Shown here piece by piece: positions 14,651 to 21,513 of a DNA stretch of 21,534 bases. This DNA comes from JBASRP01 sp044866075. GTDB lineage: Bacteria > Actinomycetota > AC-67. A program made the position numbers and the translations under genes. The notes under the pieces are model-generated. The model had not been told where the DNA came from and searched no databases. It was given only the letters and a program-made list of their open reading frames with translations. Position 1 is the first letter of the stretch. Each line of letters starts with the position of its first letter. The stretch spans positions 1 to 21,534 of the forward strand of contig JBIOTQ010000074.1 of NCBI GenBank assembly GCA_044866075.1, given 5' to 3'.

Positions 14651-16185
14651 CCGCGGACGCTCCCCCGAAGCGCAACACGACATCGGTTCCGCTCGTCCTT
14701 CTCGCGATCCTCATCGCGGTCGGCGGGTGGCTGCGATTCGCATCGTTGGGACACCTTTCGTTCTGGGCGGACGAATTCCCTCATGCGATCGCCGCCCGGG
14801 CGCTCATCCACGAGGGCCGGCCACTCCTGCCGTCCGGCATGGAATACCGTCGCGCGTTCATGCACACGTTGTCCGTGGCCGCCTCGATGCGGGCCTTCGG
14901 AGAGAACGAACGCGCCGCGCGCCTGCCCTCGGCCGTCGTCGGAACGGCATCCATCCCCGTCCTTTGGATCCTGGTTCGAAGGCGCTTCGGTGACGCCGCG
15001 ACCCTCGCGGCCGCGGCGGCGCTGGCGCTGATGCCCTTGCACGTGGCGCACTCCCGTTCTGCGCGGTTCTACGCGGCCTTCGTCCTCGCCTACGGCATCG
15101 CCGCGGTCATCGGCTCCCACGCACTCGAAAAGCGGTCCTGGCCCGCCGTCCTCGGAGCCCTCGTCGCCTTCGCAGCCGCCGTCGAGCTTCAGATCCTCGC
15201 GCTTACGCTGGTCCTGCCCTTCGTGACCCAGGCTGCGCTCTCTTTTTGGCACTCAACGGGGAACGAGAGACGATCCCGGAAGCGAGAGCTTCTCGCCGTG
15301 GCCGGTGCGGCGGCGAGCGCGACCGCCGTGATCTTCGCCGTCCCCGGCTTGCGCGCGAGCGCGTTGGACATGCTCCGTGACCCCGTGCCCGGCGTGCGCT
15401 TCAGCGTGGGTATCCATCTCAACACCCTTCTCATCCCCTTCAAGGTCGTTTCGTGGTGGGCATGGATACCGCTTGCCCCCCTCGCGGTCCTCGGCCTCCG
15501 ACGAGCGGGACGGTGGGGTGGCATCATCACCGTGCACCTGCTCGTCCCCCTGACGACGATCGCCATCCTGTACCAGGGCACCGGCGCCGGGTTCAGTCCG
15601 CGCTATCTCCTTCATCTCCTACCCTTCGTTGCGACGATCGTCGGCGTCGCCGTCGCGGATGGCATCCGCTTGGGAGCCGGTCTGGTCCGGAGCGCCCGAG
15701 CGCCTTCTGCGGCGAATCAATTCATCGCGGTCGTGGCGGCGACGATCGCCCTTGCCGGCCTCTTCGCCTTGCCCGGGCTTCCCTCGGAGAAACACCCGAC
15801 CAAGTTGATCCCCCGTCCGAACTGGAACGCCGCCGGCGCGGTGATCCGGGCGGAGTCGCGACACGGCGACGCCTTGTTGTCGACGTCTCCCCTCGCCATG
15901 TCGTGGGTGACCGGACGATGCGGCGAGTGGATCCGGGAGGCGGCCGCCGCGGCCGCCTACATGGCCGGCGGCCGCGACATCTACTGCGCAACGACGTTGG
16001 TCCCGGACGAGGCGTCACTCCGGTCGTATCTCGCGGCGCATCCCCGGGGATGGCTTGTCGCCGATCCCCGGCAGTGGACCCGGATCGTCGACCCCGCGGC
16101 CACCGCGCTCATCGAACGCGTTGGGCGATGGGTCGACGCGGGCGATCCGTCGATCCTCGTGTACCGGTGGGATCTGAGGGTTTAG
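14581..16185 (+). CDS. GT39/ArnT-like polytopic membrane glycosyltransferase
   Basis: A 534-aa GT-C fold protein. The first membrane helix (about 35-52) is followed by LRFASLGHLSFWADEFPHA, where Asp64-Glu65 match the conserved acidic pair in the first loop of the PMT/ArnT family. About ten more hydrophobic segments follow up to residue 405 or so, with a soluble C-terminal domain (about 415-534). The family transfers a sugar from a polyprenyl-phosphate carrier outside the membrane. ATG 14581 overlaps the preceding gene by 70 nt; no better in-frame ATG, GTG or TTG exists before the first helix, though a CTG near 14626 is possible. It is the last gene of the glycan group and is followed by a strong hairpin. 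Confidence 0.83.
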   Translation: MGTTDPLRDDAPRLTGVLARTGVAADAPPKRNTTSVPLVLLAILIAVGGWLRFASLGHLSFWADEFPHAIAARALIHEGRPLLPSGMEYRRAFMHTLSVAASMRAFGENERAARLPSAVVGTASIPVLWILVRRRFGDAATLAAAAALALMPLHVAHSRSARFYAAFVLAYGIAAVIGSHALEKRSWPAVLGALVAFAAAVELQILALTLVLPFVTQAALSFWHSTGNERRSRKRELLAVAGAAASATAVIFAVPGLRASALDMLRDPVPGVRFSVGIHLNTLLIPFKVVSWWAWIPLAPLAVLGLRRAGRWGGIITVHLLVPLTTIAILYQGTGAGFSPRYLLHLLPFVATIVGVAVADGIRLGAGLVRSARAPSAANQFIAVVAATIALAGLFALPGLPSEKHPTKLIPRPNWNAAGAVIRAESRHGDALLSTSPLAMSWVTGRCGEWIREAAAAAAYMAGGRDIYCATTLVPDEASLRSYLAAHPRGWLVADPRQWTRIVDPAATALIERVGRWVDAGDPSILVYRWDLRV

Positions 16186-16188
16186 ACG

Positions 16189-16215
16189 GTCGGGGCCCCC
16201 GCGCGGGGCCCCGAC
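16189..16215. terminator. Bidirectional hairpin terminator
   Basis: A perfect 11-bp stem (16189-16199 with 16205-16215, 5-nt loop), almost all G-C, begins 4 nt after the GT39 stop. It sits between that gene and the convergent zinc-finger gene. There is no T-tract on either side. Confidence 0.7.
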
Positions 16216-16230
16216 GTCCGGTCGGTCGGC

Positions 16231-16626
16231 TCAGTTCTTGCTGAGCAGGAGGATGAGCACCGCCACCGCGGGGATGACGATGAGGAAACGCATCCCGCCC
16301 TCGAGCAGCAACCGCTTCAGCGCCATCTTCGGCGTTGCTCCGGCCGCCGCCCGTTCGCGGCGCGACCGAACCTTGCCGAGGAACAACACGCCGAAGCTGA
16401 GCCCCAGCCCGACGACGTACCCCCACGCGGGGGCTTTGAGCGCCGCGAGGAGCAGGATCACCGCGAGGAACACGACGGGGGCGATCACCCGGAGGAAGAG
16501 CCCCCGCGCGTACGCGGGGTGCTCGTTCCTCAGGTGTGCGACGCGGGAACGGAACGTTCCTTCGTCGCGCGCCCCGCACAGCTCGCAGCGGCCTTCCGCT
16601 TGCATCGAGTGCACGGTAGCAGCCAT
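16231..16626 (-). CDS. Small zinc-finger membrane protein downstream of amt
   Basis: A 131-aa protein with an N-terminal CX2C-X13-HX4-H zinc finger (Cys14, Cys17, His31, His36; RCELCGARDEG...VAHLRNEHP). Hydrophobic segments follow at about 44-65 and 67-85, then a basic stretch (KVRSRRERAA...KMALKRLLLEGG) and a last segment at about 108-129. I do not recognise the family. The start is ATG 16626, which has GAGAGGG 6 nt upstream; ATG 16632 is too close to that site. It begins 12 nt after the amt stop, so cotranscription is very likely. In canonical loci this position is often taken by glnK; this protein has no resemblance to PII. Confidence 0.78.
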   Translation of the reverse strand: MAATVHSMQAEGRCELCGARDEGTFRSRVAHLRNEHPAYARGLFLRVIAPVVFLAVILLLAALKAPAWGYVVGLGLSFGVLFLGKVRSRRERAAAGATPKMALKRLLLEGGMRFLIVIPAVAVLILLLSKN

Positions 16627-16638
16627 TTTCATCCCTCT

Positions 16639-18288
16639 CTAGGCCGGTGATGGCCCTGGTGCCAGCTCGTGGGCCGAGGTGTGCAACGCGGCCACCGCCT
16701 CGGGGTTTTCGAGGTCCGGGTAGGCGTAGACGCCCATCTCCGACAGGTCGACGCCGACCGTCTCCTGTTCCGGCGTCACGCGGATGCCCTGGATCGCGTG
16801 CTGAATCTTGAAGAAGATCCAACCCACGCCGCCCGCGAACACGACGATGGTCGCGCAGCCGATGAGCTGGGCCCAGAGCTGCGAGGTGTCGCCGTAGAAC
16901 ACGCCCTTCACGGTGCCCTCGACGCCGTTCCATCCGGCGCCGTACGTACCGTCCGCGAACAGGCCGAGGGAGATGAGACCCCAGAGCCCGTTGATGCCGT
17001 GCACCGAGATCGCGCCGACCGGGTCGTCGATCCTCGCCTTCCGTTCGAAGAAGAAGATCGACTCGATGACCAGCACCCCGGCGATGGCGCCGATGAGAAG
17101 CGCAAGCGGCGGCGACACGAAGCCGGACGGAGCCGTGATCGCCACCAGACCGGCGAGCATGCCGTTCGCGCACATGCCCGGATCCGGCTTGCCGAGCTTC
17201 TTCTTGCGCATCGACCAGAACATCGCGGCGACGGCACCGGTCGCGGAGGCGAGCATGGTGTTCACCGCGACCACCGAGATGCGGAGATCGGTGGCGGCGA
17301 GCGTCGATCCGGGGTTGAATCCGAACCAGCCGAACGCCAGGATGAATGTTCCGAGGATCGCCAGCGGCAGGTTGTAGGCGAGGAACGTGTTCGGCGTCCC
17401 GTCCTTGTTGTACTTGCCGAGACGGGGTCCGATGACGGCCGCGCCCGCTAAGCCCAGGAATCCGCCCATGCCGTGCACGACCCCCGATCCGGCGAAGTCC
17501 ACGTACCCGTGCCCTAGGTTCGACTTGGAGCCGAGCTGCGCGAGCCAGCCGCCGCCCCAGGCCCAGTTACCGAACAGCGGATAGAAGAACATCGACACGA
17601 CGAAGCCGTAGACGATGAACGCCGAGAACTTCCAGCGCTCGGCCATCGCGCCGGTGACGATCGTCGCCGTCGTGTCCATGAACACGAGGTTGAACAGGAA
17701 GTGGGTCATCACCCCCACGTCGTAGATCCCGTTCAAGCCGAAGCCCTTCGTGCCGAAGATGCCCCAGCCTCCGATGGAGAAGCCTTCATGAGCGAGGGGC
17801 TTCGTTCCTCCGAGCGCTCCGATCCCTCCGTTGAACCCGCCGAACATCAGTGCATAGCCGACTAGGAAGAACCCGATGATGCCGATGCCGTAGATCATGA
17901 AGTTCGTCATCAGCACGTGGGCCGCGTTCTTCCGGCGGCAGAACCCGGTCTCGACGAGCGCGAAGCCGGCTTGCATGAACATGACGAGGAAGCCCGTGAA
18001 GAGCGTCCACGTCAGGTTTAGGCCGATCTTGTTCTTGCCCGTCGCGTCGGCGACCTGCTGGAAGACGTCCTGGTCGTATGTGGCCGGTGCCTCGGTGACC
18101 GCACCTTCATCGTTGCTGACCACGTCTCCCATGTTGCCCGTGACATCGCCGCACGGGTCGCCGGCAGACTCGCCCGAGGCGATCTTCCCGCCGCACGCTT
18201 CCTGCGCGTGAGCCGAGGTCGCACCGAGCGCGAACAGAGCCGCCAGCACCAAAACCAGTAGCACGGCGGCGCGAGCACGATGGGACAC
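16639..18288 (-). CDS. amt: Ammonium transporter (Amt/MEP family)
   Basis: A 549-aa ammonium channel/transporter. A signal peptide is visible (about 1-28, AHA before QEA), then an extracellular extension with Cys32 and Cys46 (to about residue 85), then the usual eleven-helix core. Pore landmarks are Asp264 (YVDFAGSGVVHGMGG) and the twin histidines His272 and His430 (AISVHGINGLWGL); FMDTTATIVTGAMAERWKFS also fits. The cytoplasmic tail has GVDLSEMGVYAYPDLE, a variant of the family's DLxEHGE-AY tail. Translation starts at GTG 18288 with GGAGGGGGG 4 nt upstream. The 177-nt upstream region holds phased operator-like boxes (18353-18402), so nitrogen control is likely. The zinc-finger gene follows after 12 nt. 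Confidence 0.95.
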   Translation of the reverse strand: MSHRARAAVLLVLVLAALFALGATSAHAQEACGGKIASGESAGDPCGDVTGNMGDVVSNDEGAVTEAPATYDQDVFQQVADATGKNKIGLNLTWTLFTGFLVMFMQAGFALVETGFCRRKNAAHVLMTNFMIYGIGIIGFFLVGYALMFGGFNGGIGALGGTKPLAHEGFSIGGWGIFGTKGFGLNGIYDVGVMTHFLFNLVFMDTTATIVTGAMAERWKFSAFIVYGFVVSMFFYPLFGNWAWGGGWLAQLGSKSNLGHGYVDFAGSGVVHGMGGFLGLAGAAVIGPRLGKYNKDGTPNTFLAYNLPLAILGTFILAFGWFGFNPGSTLAATDLRISVVAVNTMLASATGAVAAMFWSMRKKKLGKPDPGMCANGMLAGLVAITAPSGFVSPPLALLIGAIAGVLVIESIFFFERKARIDDPVGAISVHGINGLWGLISLGLFADGTYGAGWNGVEGTVKGVFYGDTSQLWAQLIGCATIVVFAGGVGWIFFKIQHAIQGIRVTPEQETVGVDLSEMGVYAYPDLENPEAVAALHTSAHELAPGPSPA

Positions 18289-18310
18289 GGTTCCCCCCTC
18301 CTGTTACGAC

Positions 18311-18329
18311 GCGTCCGCCTCTCGGACGC
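18311..18329 (-). other. Hairpin in the predicted amt leader
   Basis: A perfect 7-bp inverted repeat (18311-18317 with 18323-18329, 5-nt loop) lies between the candidate amt -10 box and its Shine-Dalgarno. It could affect mRNA stability or translation; nothing shows that it does. Confidence 0.4.
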
Positions 18330-18336
18330 CGTGCGC

Positions 18337-18342
18337 ACGGTA
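18337..18342 (-). promoter_or_regulatory. Candidate -10 box (TACCGT) of amt
   Basis: TACCGT on the minus strand predicts a start near 18330 and a leader of about 42 nt. No -35 match is seen 17-18 bp upstream, as expected for a promoter that needs an activator; the phased boxes occupy that region. Confidence 0.4.
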
Positions 18343-18352
18343 ACCTCGGCAC

Positions 18353-18402
18353 GTTTCGCGGCTGTATCGCGTTTGTGAAGTTCTCGTTTCAAATGGGTTC
18401 AC
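18353..18402 (-). promoter_or_regulatory. Phased pentamer operator upstream of amt, GlnR-box-like
   Basis: Read on the minus strand, the boxes are GTGAA (18402-18398), GAAAC (18390-18386), TTCAC (18379-18375), GATAC (18368-18364) and GAAAC (18357-18353). The last three gaps are exactly 6 nt, and the first is 7 nt. The GlnR consensus as I know it alternates gTnAC and GaAAC with 6-nt gaps: TTCAC fits gTnAC at 3 of 4 fixed positions, GATAC fits GaAAC at 4 of 5, and GAAAC fits fully. It is an A/T-rich island in GC-rich DNA immediately before an ammonium transporter gene, a classic GlnR target. The first box fits poorly, and the regulator itself is not identified. Confidence 0.6.
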
Positions 18403-18427
18403 GACGGCAGGACCGGACACGCCGCGA

Positions 18428-18449
18428 CGCGCCCGCCCCAGCGAGCGCG
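18428..18449 (-). terminator. Possible terminator after the antiporter gene
   Basis: A 9-bp stem with one G-U wobble on the minus-strand RNA and a 4-nt loop (18428-18436 with 18441-18449), 17 nt after the antiporter stop. It would separate that transcript from amt. There is no U-tract. Confidence 0.4.
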
Positions 18450-18465
18450 TTTCCGGCGCCCCCCT

Positions 18466-21189
18466 CTAGCTGCGGCCGGCCTTCGTGAATCTCCTTAGTG
18501 GGGTCCGCCAGCTGAGCGGTGTCTTACCGGCGAATGCCGTCCGGACCGCGCGCTGGCCGGCGTCGTCGAGTTTCGCGCCGTTGCGTCCCGTGATCCCGAA
18601 CGTGTCGACCGCGACGCCGTCGCGCGTCGTGACTTGCGCGACGTGGATATCCGTCCCCGCACGCGCGAGCGCCGACGCGACGCGGTAAAGCAAACCGGCG
18701 CGGTCGCGCGCGCGGACCTCGACGATCGTGTGCCACGGCGATCCTTCGTTGTCGATGTCGACCGACCCTTCGACGACCGGCGGCACCCCGTTCGAGTGCG
18801 GGTGCTCGAATTCGGCGCTGATCGTGGTCCGAACGGCGTCCCAGTCGACGTCCGCGGGCGCCGTCACCTTGAAAACGTCGATCGCGATCTCGGAGCGCCA
18901 GGTCGAGACGAAGGCCTCGTGGACCGAGACGCGGCATTGCGAGAACCCCCACGCGACCGCGGCGAGAGCGCCGTGCCTGTCGCGGAACGCGAGGTGAACC
19001 TTCCACTCCCCCGGCTCGTCGTTCGGCTCGGCTTCGAGGCGCGTCTCGAAACGCACCGGCCGCGTCTCGATCATGCGGATGTGCCGCGCGATCGCGTCCG
19101 GCGTCTGCGCGAGGAGATACCGCGCCGGCGCGTCGTCGAGGTGGTCGCGCACCTCGCGCTCCGGCAGAGAGCCGCCGAGCGCGCGCACGGCTTCCAAGCG
19201 CTTTTGCGCGAGGATGTCGCCGCCGGAGATCTCGGTGACCTCCGGATGCTCGAGGACGGTCTTCACGAGCTGGTGCAGCTCGTCGAGCCGCTCGCGTTCG
19301 GTCGGCTCCATCGCGTCCTCGGCGACAGAGAGGGTGTACAAGGCGTCGGCGACGGCGGGCGACCCGAGGTGCGTCGCGAGCTCGAGGACCATGTCCTCAC
19401 CGCCCATGTCGATCCGTCTCGAGGCGGCGGGGAGGAGATGCCGCTCGGACACGAGCGACGAAAGGAAGCTCGCGTCGTCCTCGCCGAGTCCAAGGCGCGC
19501 GGCGAGCCGCGCCGTTTGGCTTTCGATGTCTTCAGGGTCGAGAGCGTCGCGGGCGAGGGCGGCAAGGCGCATGAGGTCGGGGTTCTCGGAGGCCGCCCAC
19601 AGCGGGGACGCCGGGTCGCGCGGGTCCTCCTCGAGCCGCTGCAGACCCTCGAGCGTCTCGAAGCGCAGCGCGCCGCCGGGGTCGAGGTCGAACGGATCGC
19701 GCACGCGGCGCTCGACGATCGCCTCGAGCTCGGGCAGCAATCGCGAGAGCAATCCCGTGACCTCGAGGAAGCGCCACGACCGCCGCGTCCCCTGACCCAG
19801 CAGACGGAAGAACTTCGCGCGCAGCTCGTCATCGAAGACCACGTCCTCTCCCGGCGGCAGCTCGGAGAGCCACTGCAGGAGTCGCGGACCGGGACGACGC
19901 GACGCGCTCGCCACCGCCGCATCGAGGCCGACCGCGGGGGCAAGAGAGACAGGAGGTTCGGCGGCCAATTCGACCTCGTCGCCGGTCAGGCGCAGCCAGC
20001 CGCCGGCCGGTTCCTCGGCGACTACGCCGCGTGCCTCGGCGCGGCGGATGTGCCGGATGCGTGCGCGGATCAGCGCGGGCGAGATCACGGTCGACGCCAT
20101 CACGGTAACGACGAGGATCGAGTGCGTCTGCGGGTCGAGGAAATGCTGTGATAGCCCGATGCTCGCGAAGATGAGACCGACCTCGCCGCGCGGGATCATC
20201 GCGATGCCGACCAGCAGGCGATCGGCCGTCCCGCGTTTCACGCCGAGACCCGCGGCGATCTTCCCGAGGACGGCGAGCACACTCAGCGCCGCCGCGATCC
20301 CAAGGACTCTTGCCTGTGTGAACGCGCGGAGCTGGGTATCGATCCCAATGTACAGGAAGAAGAGCGGGATCAGGATCTGGCCGATCGGCTGAAGCCGGCG
20401 CTGGATCTCCTCGCGGCGCGCGCTGGGCCCAACGGCGAGCCCCGCGACGAAGGCGCCGACGACCGGTGCCAGCTTCACGTTGGACGCGGCTCCGGCGAGC
20501 GCCAGCGCGACGACGAGCGCGAGGATCATCGACGTTCCGTCCGTCCGCGAGGCGCGCGACAGACGTCCGATCAGCCGGGGCACCAGCCACACGCCGACGA
20601 CCGTCGCCGCGGCGAGGAAGAGCAAGGCGAAACCGATCGTTCCGGCGAGCGAGCCGACGGCGACGCCGCTCTCGCTCTCGGCCCCGATCACGATGGCGAG
20701 GATGACGAGCCCCGCGACGTCGTCGGCGACAGCGGCCCCGAGCACCGTGCGCGCCTCGGTCGACGCGAGCGCGCGAAGGTCGCTGAAGACGCGCGCGGTT
20801 ATCCCCACGCTGGTCGCGGTGATGGCGGCGGCGAGGAAGATCGCGATCCGGGGCGAGACGTCGAGCGCGCGCAGCACCGGGTAGGCGAGCACCATCGGCG
20901 TGATCACGCCGACGGCGGCGACCTGGAGAGCCGAGCGTCCGACGCGCCCGAGCTCGCGCAGGTCCATGTGGAGGCCCACCTCGAACAACAGGAGCACCGC
21001 GCCGAGCTCCCCGAGCGTCCGGATCACCTCCTCGCCGTGGACCAGGCCGAGGAGCGAGGGGCCGAGGATCACGCCGGCGGCGATCTCGAACAGGACGGCG
21101 GGCTGGCGCAGCCGTTCTGCGATCTCGGCGGCGACCCGCGCCGCAAGTAACGCGACGGCGAGCCGGAGGAGGAGCTCCCCGGTATCCAC
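18466..21189 (-). CDS. Cation/proton antiporter fused to a GlnD-like sensor (degenerate HD domain plus two ACT domains)
   Basis: A 907-aa protein. Residues 1-385 or so form a CPA2/NapA-type Na+(K+)/H+ exchanger: ITATSVGITARV, the ion-binding pair Asp156-Asp157 (GAAVADDVAGLV), Lys310 (VLGKIAAG) and IPRGEVGLIFASIG (331-344). Residues 398-907 resemble the uridylyltransferase GlnD after its nucleotidyltransferase domain: GDEVELAAEP, the helical LLSRLLPELEAIVERRVRDP (480-499), an HD-like region (about 495-635), and ACT domains at about 727-800 and 815-886 (SPWHTIVEVRARDRAGLLYR). The HD region has lost the metal ligands: the HD pair is Arg547-Asp548, and HHLLLP is ERHLLP. No nucleotidyltransferase motif is present. 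GTG 21189 starts 3 nt after the wHTH gene. I infer an ion antiporter gated by a nitrogen metabolite, perhaps glutamine. Confidence 0.88.
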   Translation of the reverse strand: MDTGELLLRLAVALLAARVAAEIAERLRQPAVLFEIAAGVILGPSLLGLVHGEEVIRTLGELGAVLLLFEVGLHMDLRELGRVGRSALQVAAVGVITPMVLAYPVLRALDVSPRIAIFLAAAITATSVGITARVFSDLRALASTEARTVLGAAVADDVAGLVILAIVIGAESESGVAVGSLAGTIGFALLFLAAATVVGVWLVPRLIGRLSRASRTDGTSMILALVVALALAGAASNVKLAPVVGAFVAGLAVGPSARREEIQRRLQPIGQILIPLFFLYIGIDTQLRAFTQARVLGIAAALSVLAVLGKIAAGLGVKRGTADRLLVGIAMIPRGEVGLIFASIGLSQHFLDPQTHSILVVTVMASTVISPALIRARIRHIRRAEARGVVAEEPAGGWLRLTGDEVELAAEPPVSLAPAVGLDAAVASASRRPGPRLLQWLSELPPGEDVVFDDELRAKFFRLLGQGTRRSWRFLEVTGLLSRLLPELEAIVERRVRDPFDLDPGGALRFETLEGLQRLEEDPRDPASPLWAASENPDLMRLAALARDALDPEDIESQTARLAARLGLGEDDASFLSSLVSERHLLPAASRRIDMGGEDMVLELATHLGSPAVADALYTLSVAEDAMEPTERERLDELHQLVKTVLEHPEVTEISGGDILAQKRLEAVRALGGSLPEREVRDHLDDAPARYLLAQTPDAIARHIRMIETRPVRFETRLEAEPNDEPGEWKVHLAFRDRHGALAAVAWGFSQCRVSVHEAFVSTWRSEIAIDVFKVTAPADVDWDAVRTTISAEFEHPHSNGVPPVVEGSVDIDNEGSPWHTIVEVRARDRAGLLYRVASALARAGTDIHVAQVTTRDGVAVDTFGITGRNGAKLDDAGQRAVRTAFAGKTPLSWRTPLRRFTKAGRS

Positions 21190-21192
21190 CGT

Positions 21193-21507
21193 CTACTGCG
21201 CCAGCGCGGGAGGCTCGACGATCCAGCCGCGGTTGCGAACGTTGCGGACGAACGGACGTCCGATCTCGCGGCGCAGGCCCGAGAGCAGGACGTCGACGGA
21301 GCGGGGCCGGACGAGCCCCAGCGCCGCGGACAGTTCGGTGCGTGAGATGACCCGGTGCCGGTTCGCGATGAGGAGGGCGAGGAGCTCGACCTGGGAGCGG
21401 GACAGGGCCAGGATCCGGCCCGCCAGCGACGCCCGATAGCTCTCGGTGTCGACCTCCAGCGATCCCAGGGCCAGGCTCCCGTTGGGCTGTGCGAGCGTTC
21501 CGATCAT
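21193..21507 (-). CDS. Stand-alone OmpR/PhoB-type winged-helix DNA-binding protein
   Basis: A 104-aa protein that is only an OmpR-type effector domain. It has a short N-terminal strand part (LALGSLEVDTESYRASLAGR), the LSRSQVELLALLIANRHRVI helix block, SRTELSAALG, the recognition helix RPRSVDVLLSGLRREIG (67-83) and the wing FVRNVRNRGWIVEP. There is no receiver domain, so it cannot be controlled by ordinary phosphorylation. It is 3 nt from the antiporter-sensor gene and surely cotranscribed. GlnR, the nitrogen regulator of actinobacteria, is also of the OmpR type, but this protein is far shorter. The start is ATG 21507, with TACCCT 6 nt upstream and no Shine-Dalgarno. Its targets are unknown. 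Confidence 0.85.
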   Translation of the reverse strand: MIGTLAQPNGSLALGSLEVDTESYRASLAGRILALSRSQVELLALLIANRHRVISRTELSAALGLVRPRSVDVLLSGLRREIGRPFVRNVRNRGWIVEPPALAQ

Positions 21508-21513
21508 GTCCCG

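Noticed and set aside
18340..18344. GTTAC as a sixth operator box
   Set aside because: It fits gTnAC but follows the last GAAAC by 8 nt rather than 6 and overlaps the candidate -10, so it is probably part of the promoter.
18289..18465. A known riboswitch class in the amt upstream region
   Set aside because: Only one simple hairpin and the phased pentamers were found; no core of the glutamine or other riboswitches was recognised.
18634..20151. A 505-codon plus-strand frame opposite the GlnD-like part of the antiporter
   Set aside because: It is an Arg/Glu-rich mirror of the real frame with no recognisable domain. The minus-strand frame continues without a break through antiporter and ACT motifs.
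18466..21189. Reading the fusion as two genes joined by a sequencing error
   Set aside because: The frame is open throughout, the linker (about 385-450) already resembles GlnD, and there is no start or ribosome site between the parts.
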